A stretch of 64,000 nucleotides of DNA, from the NCBI RefSeq assembly GCF_014333585.1, contig NZ_JACSCW010000002.1, positions 124,001 to 188,000 on the forward strand, written 5' to 3'. The DNA is from Hymenobacter sp. BT188. Its GTDB lineage: Bacteria; Bacteroidota; Bacteroidia; Cytophagales; Hymenobacteraceae. Both the position numbers and the translations under genes were made by a program. Shown piece by piece: positions 1-7,190 of this stretch. Under the pieces are notes generated by a model that saw nothing but the letters and a program-made list of their open reading frames with translations, was not told the origin of the DNA and did not search any database. Numbering within the stretch: the first letter of the stretch is position 1; every line of letters starts with the position of its first letter.

Positions 1-1066
1 CTCCGGGCCAGTAGCGCAAGCCGCCCACAGCAGCTTCGCTTAAAAAAGGCTTTCCAAAAAGCCCCTGCACGGCCCGCCCCACCCGCAAACGCCCGCCAAA
101 GTGCGCTTGCCACTCGCGTTGATAAGTAGCTTCCAGCACCGGCCTTGTGGTGCGGCCCGTCAGAAACTCGTGAATGTGTGCGCTGGCTACCTGGGCGCCG
201 TGAATAGCCATGGCCATGCCGTTGCCGCAGAGCGGCGTAATCAGGCCTGCCGCGTCGCCGCACATCAGAATGTGGTTTTCCACGCAGTTTTTGGGGGCAA
301 AGGATATTTCGTTGATAACCTCCGGCTGCGGGTACAGGAACTCAGCATCCCGAAAAATGCCCCCCAGCCGCGGATTGCGGGCCAGTACCTGCTCTTCCAT
401 AGCCGGAATAGTGCCGTGAGCCTTAAGGTTCTGGCGAGTAGTGAGGTAGCAGAAGCAGTATTTATCTTCTTCAATAGCAGAGATGCCTGCGTAGCCATCG
501 GCGAAGTTGTGCAAGGCAATCAGGTTGCGCGGAAAGTCGAGCCGTACGTGGTATTTTACACCTAGGTAAGGTGAACGCCTAGTGAAAAACGGCCGCTGCA
601 ACTGGCGGTCGAGGTTGGCGCGCTTGCCGTACGCGCCCAGCACAACGCGGGCCTCCAAAACCCTGCCGTCGGCCAGGCTTACGTGGTGCACATCATCAAT
701 AAACGTGACATCTGTGACGGTAGCTCCCTGGTGAAACTCCACCCCGCGCGCCTCGGCCTGCTGATACAGGAAATAATCCAGTGTGTAGCGGCTCACTCCA
801 AATCCACCCAGATCGAGCGGGACGGTGAGCGTGCGGCCCGCCGGCGAGCTGAGCAGAAACTGCGTAATGTTGGCTGGCTTTAGTACCGCTGGGTCTACGC
901 CAAGCCGCCGCAGGTAAGGCAGCACCTCATTGGATACGTACTCTCCGCAAACCTTGTGGAACGGGTACTGCTTGCGCTCCACCACCGTAACGTGGTGCCC
1001 CCGGCCCGCCAAATCCAGCGCGGCTGTAAGGCCCCCCAAACCCCCACCAATAATAAGAACGTCCAA
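1..1066 (-). CDS. FAD-dependent oxidoreductase, geranylgeranyl-reductase-like (3' end outside window)
   Basis: The minus-strand frame opens with a dinucleotide-binding motif, DVLIIGGGLGGL, directly after a TTG codon, and there is no in-frame ATG upstream before AT-rich DNA, so I take TTG at 1066 as the start. Further on are VCGEYVSNEV and the second FAD-contact motif CGDAAGLITPLCGNGM. These fit the geranylgeranyl reductase / FixC-like flavoprotein family, which reduces isoprenoid chains or acts in related lipid and quinone chemistry. About 355 residues are visible and the C-terminus runs off the left edge, so the full domain content cannot be judged. The exact substrate is not inferable. The divergently oriented T9SS gene at 1234 shares the upstream region. 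Confidence 0.8.
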   Translation of the reverse strand, partial: MDVLIIGGGLGGLTAALDLAGRGHHVTVVERKQYPFHKVCGEYVSNEVLPYLRRLGVDPAVLKPANITQFLLSSPAGRTLTVPLDLGGFGVSRYTLDYFLYQQAEARGVEFHQGATVTDVTFIDDVHHVSLADGRVLEARVVLGAYGKRANLDRQLQRPFFTRRSPYLGVKYHVRLDFPRNLIALHNFADGYAGISAIEEDKYCFCYLTTRQNLKAHGTIPAMEEQVLARNPRLGGIFRDAEFLYPQPEVINEISFAPKNCVENHILMCGDAAGLITPLCGNGMAMAIHGAQVASAHIHEFLTGRTTRPVLEATYQREWQAHFGGRLRVGRAVQGLFGKPFLSEAAVGGLRYWPG

Positions 1067-1143
1067 ATTTTTTTTGAATATAAAATGGTGAAAAACAAGG
1101 CCGAATCCTTTATTTATAGAAGATAAGTTATATTTTATGTATC

Positions 1144-1169
1144 TTGTTGAAATTCAAGCGTTACCTTTG
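1144..1169 (+). promoter_or_regulatory. Bacteroidota-type promoter for the small T9SS gene
   Basis: TACCTTTG at 1162-1169 matches the Bacteroidota -7 consensus TAnnTTTG exactly. TTG triplets at 1144-1146 and 1147-1149 could serve as the -33 element, though the spacing (12-15 nt) is shorter than usual. It lies about 65 nt before the ATG at 1234. Confidence 0.5.
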
Positions 1170-1233
1170 CAAACCAAATTGAGCGTCTGACGTTAAGATT
1201 TTAACCGATGCGCCAATCGCCTAACGGTCTGAT

Positions 1234-1611
1234 ATGATGAAAACTCTACGCTTACTATTGTGTTTTTTCGCCTTCGTGCTTGGCCCGCTGTGCACTGGCG
1301 TGCCGGCTGCCAATGCGCAGCCCGCCAGTCCTACTACATCCAGCCGTCCGACCGCTGATGAAAAAAACGTATTGGTGTATCCCAACCCCAGCACTGGTAT
1401 TGTTCATATAGATATTAACGGCTTCAATGGCCGCAAAACGGAGCTGCGTATTCTGAACGTGATCGGCTCCGTAATCTACCGCGAATCGTTGATTGAATTT
1501 AATGGCCGCTTCACCAAAACCCTTGACCTGAGCAGGTTTGCCAGCGGCCTTTACTATGTAAAGCTCGAATCGGATAACGCCAGCGAAATGCGTAAGCTGG
1601 TAATCCGATAA
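1234..1611 (+). CDS. Small secreted protein consisting mostly of a T9SS type A sorting domain
   Basis: The 125-aa product has an N-terminal signal peptide (hydrophobic residues ~5-22, likely cut after ANAQ), a short Ser/Thr/Pro linker (~30-44), then a sorting domain from about residue 47: VYPNPSTGIVHI, the middle ILNVIGSVIYRE, and the end SGLYYVKLES...KLVIR. This is the typical C-terminal domain of cargo of the type IX secretion system, which exports proteins across the outer membrane and usually cleaves this domain off. Almost nothing is left as passenger, which is unusual. It has its own -7 element upstream and a hairpin terminator immediately downstream, so it looks monocistronic. Confidence 0.85.
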   Translation: MMKTLRLLLCFFAFVLGPLCTGVPAANAQPASPTTSSRPTADEKNVLVYPNPSTGIVHIDINGFNGRKTELRILNVIGSVIYRESLIEFNGRFTKTLDLSRFASGLYYVKLESDNASEMRKLVIR

Positions 1612-1635
1612 CATTGCTACTTCGTCGCTTAAAAG

Positions 1636-1671
1636 AAAAGCAGCCTCACCATATCGGGGGCTGCTTTTTTT
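1636..1671 (+). terminator. Rho-independent terminator after the small T9SS gene
   Basis: A 10-bp stem (AAAAGCAGCC / GGCTGCTTTT) is followed by a T run, 25 nt after the stop codon at 1611. Confidence 0.8.
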
Positions 1672-1686
1672 ATGAGCTAAGAGCAA

Positions 1687-1722
1687 AAAAACGGTCCTTA
1701 CGCAGTAGTAAGGACCGTTTTT
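1687..1722. terminator. Bidirectional hairpin terminator, probably for the 38-aa minus-strand gene
   Basis: A perfect 15-bp stem AAAAACGGTCCTTAC / GTAAGGACCGTTTTT encloses a 6-nt loop. In the minus direction it lies 24 nt beyond the stop of the 38-aa ORF and carries a T tract, supporting expression of that ORF. Confidence 0.75.
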
Positions 1723-1745
1723 GCGACTTTGCAGTCAAGCGCTAC

Positions 1746-1862
1746 CTAGCGGTTCGGAATCCGAATCGGCTGGGGCTTCAGCATAGCCTTGAGGTTATCC
1801 AGAGTGTTGAGGGCGATGAGGGCAGTAGCAATCATCAACCCTACAAAAAGAAGGAAAGACAT
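1746..1862 (-). CDS. Putative 38-aa single-pass membrane peptide
   Basis: On the minus strand an ATG at 1862 opens a 38-codon frame ending TAG at 1746. The product begins MSFLLFVGLMIATALIALN, one hydrophobic segment suited to crossing the inner membrane, followed by a short basic tail ending KPQPIRIPNR. The codons are GC-rich at third positions, like neighbouring genes, and a strong hairpin terminator follows 24 nt downstream. I recognise no family. It stands alone between converging and diverging neighbours. The case for a real gene rests on composition, hydrophobic pattern and terminator; homologues in related genomes would be needed to settle it. Confidence 0.55.
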   Translation of the reverse strand: MSFLLFVGLMIATALIALNTLDNLKAMLKPQPIRIPNR

Positions 1863-2027
1863 ACGAGTGGGAGTTTAAGGCGAGAAAGAAATAAAACCGG
1901 AGTCAACACGCCAACGCAACAAGGCCGGTTAGTAAATGTACTCTCTTGAACCTCAGAACCCGGCATCAGGTTTCAGCATAATTATGTGCTTTTTGATCTT
2001 TTCCATCATCATAGGCACAGTTAGTAG

Positions 2028-3110
2028 CTACCCGACCACTTTATCGTGCGGCTGGGTTTTAAACAGTTGCTCTACAACGTAGCGAGCATCGGCACCCACG
2101 CCGCCCATCAGGGCAGAGCCCCGACTGTTGAGCCAGGGCAAGCCGAGGAAGGCCAGGCCCGGCGCGGCCGTCAGGCCACGGTAGTGTTTGGGGTAGCCGT
2201 CAGCATCGAAAATGGGGGTTTCAATCCAGCTAAAATTGGGTCCGAAGCCGGTGGCCCATATCACGGCTTCCAGGGTAGGAGTACTGGCGTGGCGGCCGCG
2301 CAAAATGCCCCCCGGATCTACGCCCAGCGCCCGCCCGATGAACCGGGCATTGGGGAAAGTGCGCAGTCGGGCCAGGTCGCCGCTGACCACGGGCTCAGGC
2401 TGCCGCATCATGTATGAGCCTACCACCGAATGGCGCGACGCCCGCAGCAGTCTGGTGGCGGTGAGCATCGCCCACATCAGCATATTATTGGGCATGGCCG
2501 GCGTGTGTTCGTCGAAGGCGGCGTACACAGGCCGGACGGTTGAGGCTAAATCGGCTGCAATTTGCAGGGCTGAGTTGCCACTGCCTACTACCGCCACTGG
2601 CCCGGTACCGGCTACTTGCTGCGGGCACTGGTAGTCGCGGCTGTGAAGCTGAACAACCTTGTGAGGAAGCTGGGGGGCAAATTCGGGTCGGCGTGGGGCA
2701 TTGTAGGCACCCGTACACACTATCACCCGTCGCGCCTGATACTGCCGGCCCGCCGTGGTACTGATAGCATAGCCGTTTGGGGTTGGTGATACGCGGGCAA
2801 CACGCTGGGAAAGATGCAAGGGGAAGTGAAAGTGCTCGGCGTACGTGCTCAGGTAAGCAGCCGCTTCATCTTTGGTAGGATAGCGAAATTTGCCCCCCGG
2901 CCACTCCAGGCCGGGCAAGCTGCTGGCCCAGGCCGGGGAGAATAAGCGCAATGCCTCAAATCGCGACGCCCAGACGTCGCCCACGGCAGCTCGCTCGTCC
3001 AGAATTACGAACGGTACGCCCCGGCGCTGCACATAATAAGCTGCCGCCAGTCCGGCCTGTCCTGCCCCGATAATAAGCGTGTCAACCGAAAAAGCGTCAG
3101 TAGAAGGCAT
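2028..3110 (-). CDS. Flavin-containing monooxygenase-like NAD(P)/FAD oxidoreductase
   Basis: The 360-aa protein starts at an ATG followed by the FAD-binding Rossmann motif TLIIGAGQAGLAAAYY (~residues 11-26), and carries a second, NADPH-binding motif GPVAVVGSGNSALQIAADLA near the middle. An ATGFGPNFSW segment near residue 290 resembles the ATG motif of class B/N-hydroxylating flavoproteins. These features fit the CzcO/FMO-like family, which oxygenates small nucleophilic substrates using NADPH and O2. The length is normal for single-chain bacterial members. The substrate is unknown and the neighbours give no pathway. Three GGGGGGC-type motifs lie within the gene (2307, 2672, 2892). Confidence 0.85.
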   Translation of the reverse strand: MPSTDAFSVDTLIIGAGQAGLAAAYYVQRRGVPFVILDERAAVGDVWASRFEALRLFSPAWASSLPGLEWPGGKFRYPTKDEAAAYLSTYAEHFHFPLHLSQRVARVSPTPNGYAISTTAGRQYQARRVIVCTGAYNAPRRPEFAPQLPHKVVQLHSRDYQCPQQVAGTGPVAVVGSGNSALQIAADLASTVRPVYAAFDEHTPAMPNNMLMWAMLTATRLLRASRHSVVGSYMMRQPEPVVSGDLARLRTFPNARFIGRALGVDPGGILRGRHASTPTLEAVIWATGFGPNFSWIETPIFDADGYPKHYRGLTAAPGLAFLGLPWLNSRGSALMGGVGADARYVVEQLFKTQPHDKVVG

Positions 3111-3421
3111 GGAAGAGTGTTGCAGGAAGTAGAAAAGCTAGCCAAATGTATCTATTGTTGCGGGCCGCTAAAAAAGCCCCCCAGAAGGGAACAACTCTTG
3201 TGCTCGATTCCGTGAGGTAACTCATGGTAGGGTCAGGCCACATAGTTTATCAGCTGAAAAGCCTTTCGGAAACAATTTAAAAGGACTTTTATATGCAACC
3301 GCTAACTGAAGCGTTTGGCCCACTATAAGCCTGAATTCATAAATATTGGCTTAGCAGGGCGCACCTTTGTTGTTCAATCTGCAGCCTTGTCCTCACATAT
3401 ATTACTTCGCTTTCTCATACG
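3111..3421. other. Intergenic region between divergent genes
   Basis: About 310 bp separates the flavin monooxygenase start (minus) and the nuclease start (plus), so it should hold both promoters. CACCTTTG at 3362-3369 is one base off the -7 consensus and is placed suitably for the nuclease. A lone AAAAAAGCCCCCCAG half-site lies at 3171-3184 without an inverted partner. No ORF is convincing. Confidence 0.4.
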
Positions 3422-4270
3422 ATGAAGCATATTTTCTATCGATTGCTCTGTATTGGCTTGCTGAGCACTCTTGCCGTTTCCTGCTCCGATGATTCTGTAG
3501 CACCTGCCGAAGTTCGTGATAACCCGCTGGCGATGGGCAATCCTAGTGGCGCGACTACGGACCCTGCCTCTTATACCAATTACCTGATGGAGAAACCCCA
3601 GTATGCTCTGTCGTATCACCGCGACCGGGGCACACCCAACTGGGTTAGCTGGCACTTGAGCAAAGCGTGGCTTGGTAGCGCTTCACGTCAGGACAACTTT
3701 GCGCCCGACAATGCTCTGCCCACCGGCTGGTTTCGGGCTACCAGTGCCAGCTACACCGGCTCAGGCTTCGACCGGGGCCACAATTGCCCTTCCGCCGACC
3801 GCACTGGCTCGGTAGCCGATAATTCGGCTACCTTCCTGATGACCAACATTATACCGCAGGCTCCTAATAACAATCAGCGTACCTGGGCTGACCTCGAAAA
3901 CTACTGCCGCACCCTCGTCGATTCGGGTAATGAGCTATACATTATTTGCGGAAGCTACGGCAGGGGAGGTACTGGCTCTGATGGCCAAGCGAATACCATA
4001 GCAGACGGCAAAATAACAGTGCCCAACCGCATATGGAAAGTGATTGTGGTACTGACAGCGGGCAGCGATGATGTAAGCCGCGTCGCGGCTGATACGCGCG
4101 TTATTGCTGTTAATACGCCGAATACCAGCAACCTGAATCCTGAGTGGGCCACTTACCGCACCTCCGTAGATGCTATTGAAAAAGCAACTGGCTACGACCT
4201 GCTGTCAGCTGTGTCCGCATCGGTGCAGAGCGTCGTGGAATCTAGGGTCGATGATGGGCCGGTAAACTGA
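3422..4270 (+). CDS. DNA/RNA non-specific endonuclease, predicted lipoprotein
   Basis: The 282-aa product begins with a lipoprotein signal (hydrophobic residues 7-19, lipobox LAVSC with Cys21), so it is probably anchored in an envelope membrane. The catalytic motif DRGHNCPSADR lies near residues 116-126; in the beta-beta-alpha-metal (NucA/Serratia-type) nucleases the His of DRGH is the general base and a downstream Asn (here within TNIIPQ...N) helps bind Mg. The enzyme should cleave both DNA and RNA outside the cytoplasm, for nutrient release or defence. Its length fits the family. It is monocistronic, with a hairpin terminator about 150 nt downstream. Confidence 0.92.
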   Translation: MKHIFYRLLCIGLLSTLAVSCSDDSVAPAEVRDNPLAMGNPSGATTDPASYTNYLMEKPQYALSYHRDRGTPNWVSWHLSKAWLGSASRQDNFAPDNALPTGWFRATSASYTGSGFDRGHNCPSADRTGSVADNSATFLMTNIIPQAPNNNQRTWADLENYCRTLVDSGNELYIICGSYGRGGTGSDGQANTIADGKITVPNRIWKVIVVLTAGSDDVSRVAADTRVIAVNTPNTSNLNPEWATYRTSVDAIEKATGYDLLSAVSASVQSVVESRVDDGPVN

Positions 4271-4416
4271 AGCTCTGTCCTCAGCATCAGTCCGGGAGTG
4301 GCTTATGCTACTGTTGTCAGTACTAGAAGCTTATCAAATGAATATTGGAATTATTGTATAAAAATTAAGGCACTACTTTTGTATTAACTGCCCCGAGTGA
4401 ATATGGAAGGGATTTG

Positions 4417-4440
4417 AAAGCCGCGCTGCAACGCGGCTTT
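4417..4440 (+). terminator. Hairpin downstream of the nuclease gene
   Basis: AAAGCCGCG / CGCGGCTTT pair around a 6-nt loop (9-bp stem), but the T run after it is short, so termination strength is uncertain. The remaining 4441-4680 stretch shows no ORF or clear element. Confidence 0.55.
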
Positions 4441-4680
4441 CTGCATTTTATAGCTCGGCTATAAGGGGATGATAGTTAGAAATAAAATTGCTAATAAAAG
4501 CCGCCTAATCTGAGAGTAATCTAAATTTATCGGGTATTAGCAATTCAGCCTCCACACCCGCTTTTGTCGTGGCGTTACAGGTTGAGCTTAACCTGGTGTC
4601 AGGTGCGCTTGCTTAGGTTGCCACGTGGCTAAGGTTAGCATTGGGGGCTTTTTTAGGCTTTTAGCAGCAGTATTGGCTGG

Positions 4681-5268
4681 TTATTCTTCACCATCAGTAG
4701 GTAAGCCTATTTCTCCATCTTTTACTACAGGCTGGCTGTTCATGTAAGAGCGAAAGGCCGATGCTACATCGCTGGCAACGGCATTGGCCTGGGCCGTTAC
4801 ACGTCGGTCGTTGCGCGTGCGTGTATTGGTGCGCTCCTCGCTGAGCTGCTTTATGTATTCCTCAAGAGGCACCATAACCGTGGGATCTTTCTCATCCGGA
4901 ACGACGCGAAAAGTGCTTACATTATAACTATAGCCTTGCTCCGTGATGCCAAACCGGAAGTTGAAGTGCAGAATACGTACCTGCTCAGGACCTGAGGTCT
5001 TGGCCGCCGCCATCTTTATCTTGCTCGTGCCCGTCAAGCTAATCTCCTTCGTTTCCGGGTTAGCCTGAACGTTGCTTTTAGGGTTGTATAGAAACTTCTC
5101 TTGGGTCCACAATAACGCGTGGTGATACAGGGTAACGGAGTTGCTACCTTCTACAGGTACCTTCTCGCTATACGCTATAGGAGTCGTCGGAGCGATGCCC
5201 TGTGCCTGCGTAGCTGAGGAAAATAAGCTTAAGCCACTCACTAACAGGGCTACGATTATTTTTTTCAT
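4681..5268 (-). CDS. Secreted DUF4468-type protein
   Basis: I place the start at the ATG at 5268, giving 195 aa with a clear signal peptide (MKKIIVALLVSGLSLFSSA, cleavage near TQAQ). A longer frame to 5388 exists, but a -7 promoter element at 5310-5317 would lie inside it. The mature part contains YSEKVPVEGSNSVTLYHHAL and WTQEKF, resembling DUF4468 (a TBP-like fold found in exported Bacteroidota proteins), followed by a charged helix and an acidic tail. Function is unknown; location is presumably periplasm or outer surface. No operon partners. Confidence 0.7.
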   Translation of the reverse strand: MKKIIVALLVSGLSLFSSATQAQGIAPTTPIAYSEKVPVEGSNSVTLYHHALLWTQEKFLYNPKSNVQANPETKEISLTGTSKIKMAAAKTSGPEQVRILHFNFRFGITEQGYSYNVSTFRVVPDEKDPTVMVPLEEYIKQLSEERTNTRTRNDRRVTAQANAVASDVASAFRSYMNSQPVVKDGEIGLPTDGEE

Positions 5269-5309
5269 ACTCAAAGAATAGAAATAGAAAAGGTCAGATA
5301 ATCGGAACG

Positions 5310-5317
5310 CAAATATA
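5310..5317 (-). promoter_or_regulatory. -7 promoter element for the DUF4468 gene
   Basis: Read on the minus strand this is TATATTTG, an exact TAnnTTTG match, about 42 nt upstream of the ATG at 5268. No good TTTG lies at the ideal -33 spacing; TGTG is the nearest. Confidence 0.55.
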
Positions 5318-5720
5318 GGTCCCAACTGATTGCACACTGCTGAGAGTATTTGCAATATGTAATGATGAAGGGTTCGCGCTCCGCCCATACCAATTGGATG
5401 AATGACATTTCAGGTGGTAAGTGGCAAATCAGCTTTTCGGGCCTTACACTATATAAGCGCTACATGAAATAATAGTCAAAAGTAATAAATTGTATTATAA
5501 CAATAAGGCGCCCGTTCGCTATAAGTAATGCTTAAAATAGCAAAAGGGAATATAGAGTTAAAGACAGATAGTGTTCAGTACTACTAAAAGCAAAAGAGGA
5601 TACCAGATAAAAATTTATTTTTCAGATAGTTGACTAGCTCTGATGCTAAAATCGGTATGCCTTCATGAGAGTGGTTTATGACTAGTTGGTAACATTGCGG
5701 TAACATTAAATTAATTTGTA
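5318..5720. other. AT-rich intergenic region
   Basis: About 400 bp of markedly AT-rich DNA with many short A/T runs and no plausible ORF. It precedes the strong promoter at 5726-5755. I see no repeat or RNA gene in it. Confidence 0.4.
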
Positions 5721-5725
5721 TCCTC

Positions 5726-5755
5726 TTGGAGGTGTGGAAAGTATTAGTACTTTTG
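5726..5755 (+). promoter_or_regulatory. Strong Bacteroidota-type promoter
   Basis: TTG at 5726-5728, 19 nt, then TACTTTTG at 5748-5755. This matches the Bacteroidota housekeeping sigma consensus in both boxes and spacing. It would start transcription near 5760-5763, just before the hairpin-rich segment. Confidence 0.75.
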
Positions 5756-5760
5756 CGTCG

Positions 5761-5908
5761 TGCTCCACCCTAAGAATAAAATCTAATGAAGCGCAGAACG
5801 CCCCATAGCGCCGTTCTGCGAGAAGACCGGAAGGTCTTTTGTTCCGTTGGTCTTTCCATTTTTCCTGTTTTTTCCGTTCACCGCTCCGGTTTCCGAAGCG
5901 GTTTTTTT
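5761..5908 (+). ncRNA. Candidate ~150-nt structured small RNA or leader
   Basis: Between a consensus promoter and a T-tract terminator lie three hairpins. The first has a 9-bp stem CGCAGAACG (5792-5800) / CGTTCTGCG (5812-5820). The second is AAGACC (5823-5828) / GGTCTT (5833-5838), closed by a GGAA tetraloop of the GNRA class. The third is ACCGCT (5880-5885) / AGCGGT (5897-5902) followed by seven T residues. The segment could be a stand-alone small RNA or an attenuating leader for the 55-aa gene at 5989. A short frame from ATG 5786 runs through the hairpins but looks like a chance ORF. I recognise no known RNA family. Confidence 0.5.
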
Positions 5909-5988
5909 ATGTTAGGTTGAGTCGGTAGGCAGCGAGGATGCTTTGTATCCAACCCTCTACTCATAACTTTTTCAAGCTTCACGTCAAC

Positions 5989-6156
5989 ATGCAAGACAAC
6001 CTCGCCCCTCAAGCCGCGGCCTTCGGTGCCATCCGCAGCGTGAAGCTGCACTCCGGTGCTGGTGTCGGTATGGCCCGCGTAGCCCAGTTCATCCTCGGCC
6101 AGAAGGACATCCGCGACTGCGTTCCCTTCCTGATCAACCGCGACAACATAATCTAA
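5989..6156 (+). CDS. Conserved-looking 55-aa protein of unknown function
   Basis: The ATG at 5989 opens a 55-codon frame (MQDNLAPQAAAFGAIRSVKL... ending INRDNII). Codon choice is typical of local genes from this ATG on, whereas the in-frame extension to 5938 has AT-rich, atypical codons, so 5989 is preferred. The product is mixed alpha-like with no signal peptide or membrane segment; a Gly/Ala-rich SGAGVGMARVAQF segment sits mid-protein. I recognise no family. It is followed 14 nt later by an 11-bp stem terminator and preceded by the structured candidate RNA, so it may be controlled by that leader. Confidence 0.6.
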   Translation: MQDNLAPQAAAFGAIRSVKLHSGAGVGMARVAQFILGQKDIRDCVPFLINRDNII

Positions 6157-6169
6157 CTAACTGACCAAT

Positions 6170-6203
6170 AAAGCGCCCGGTGATGAACCGGGCGCTTTGC
6201 TTT
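6170..6203 (+). terminator. Rho-independent terminator after the 55-aa gene
   Basis: A perfect 11-bp stem AAAGCGCCCGG / CCGGGCGCTTT with a 7-nt loop, followed by a T-rich run. Confidence 0.85.
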
Positions 6204-6260
6204 TAGGGTTATTTTAGTTGAGGCTTCGATAAGAGTCAATAGTTTAAAGTAAAATCAATC

Positions 6261-7139
6261 ATGCAGTTAGGCGCAGTTACACTTCAAAACCCCATCTGCT
6301 TGGCCGCGGCCTCCTGGCATCTGGATGGGCCGGGCTACGAGCGCCTAGGGGCCATTTTTACCCGCACTGTGACCATGGAGCCCAAGCCAGGACTGTATGA
6401 GCAAGGCATCTGGCAGGTAGCGGATCAAACTCTGCTCAACGCCACTAACATGCGCACTGAAAACGCGGAAATTCTGGTGCATGAGCATCTGCCGAATCTG
6501 CTGCGCTACGGCGTGCCGGTGCTGGTAAGCATCACCGCCCCAGGCATTCCGGGCTTCCGCAAAATCGCTCGCTTCCTCAAGCGCGAGGCTGGGGGGCAAA
6601 TTGCGGGTGTCGAAGTTTATATCACCTGTTCTGATACGGCCAAAGGCGCCGAGATTACGCCCAAGTTTGTGCGCGATGCTACCGAAGCCGTGCGCAATGA
6701 GCTGGGGCCTGAGGCAATTATAGTGGTAAAGCTGCCCCCGTGGCCCGACTTTATTCGCGGTCTGGCGCTGGGCGCGCAGGAAGGTGGCGCTTCGGCTATA
6801 GCCGCGTGCAATACACTCAAAGGCTTACACTTACCTGATGATGCTAACACTGAGCCCCTTATCGGAGGGTTATCAGGCGAAGCGTTGCGGCCAGTGGCTT
6901 TGCGCTGCGTGTACGAGCTGGCCCATGATGCCCGCATTAAGTTGCCGATCTTTGGTACGGGGGGCATTTTTACTAGCAACCACGTCACCGATTACTTGCG
7001 CGTAGGTGCCAACGCTGTGCAAATTGCCAGCGGCGAGTGGCTAGAGCCTGGCCTGACCGCCCGCCTAGCCGAGGAATGCGCAAACGACTCTCATAGCGAC
7101 GAGCAGGATATGTCCCGCTCCAATCTGGTCAGTCGCTGA
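6261..7139 (+). CDS. pyrD: Dihydroorotate dehydrogenase-family flavoprotein (divergent class 1)
   Basis: The 292-aa product aligns along its length with class 1B DHODH: LNAT, VKLPPW, CNTLKG, IGGLSGEALRPVALR, GTGGI and NAVQIAS are all recognisable. DHODH oxidises dihydroorotate to orotate in pyrimidine synthesis. The loop holding the catalytic base Cys is, however, YITCSDTAKG where typical enzymes have NISCPNV-G: the Cys stays but both Asn are replaced, and the usual FMN-contact Lys near residue 35 is Arg. It sits directly before pyrF and pyrE, which supports a role in the pathway. No pyrK-like partner gene is present nearby. It may be a specialised subfamily, so pyrD is likely but not proven. 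Confidence 0.7.
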   Translation: MQLGAVTLQNPICLAAASWHLDGPGYERLGAIFTRTVTMEPKPGLYEQGIWQVADQTLLNATNMRTENAEILVHEHLPNLLRYGVPVLVSITAPGIPGFRKIARFLKREAGGQIAGVEVYITCSDTAKGAEITPKFVRDATEAVRNELGPEAIIVVKLPPWPDFIRGLALGAQEGGASAIAACNTLKGLHLPDDANTEPLIGGLSGEALRPVALRCVYELAHDARIKLPIFGTGGIFTSNHVTDYLRVGANAVQIASGEWLEPGLTARLAEECANDSHSDEQDMSRSNLVSR

Positions 7140-7190
7140 TGATAAGCTAGCAGCCTTTCCACCCACTGTAACAACCTAATAATAGGCCTC

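Noticed and set aside
5823..5838. GGAA tetraloop hairpin as a signal recognition particle (4.5S) RNA
   Set aside because: The conserved AGCA-side internal loop of SRP domain IV is absent and the stem is only 6 bp.
5786..5920. A short frame from ATG 5786 through the candidate RNA hairpins (MKRRTPHSAV...)
   Set aside because: It overlaps all three stems and the terminator T run, which better explain the sequence; no leader-peptide-like codon run is present.
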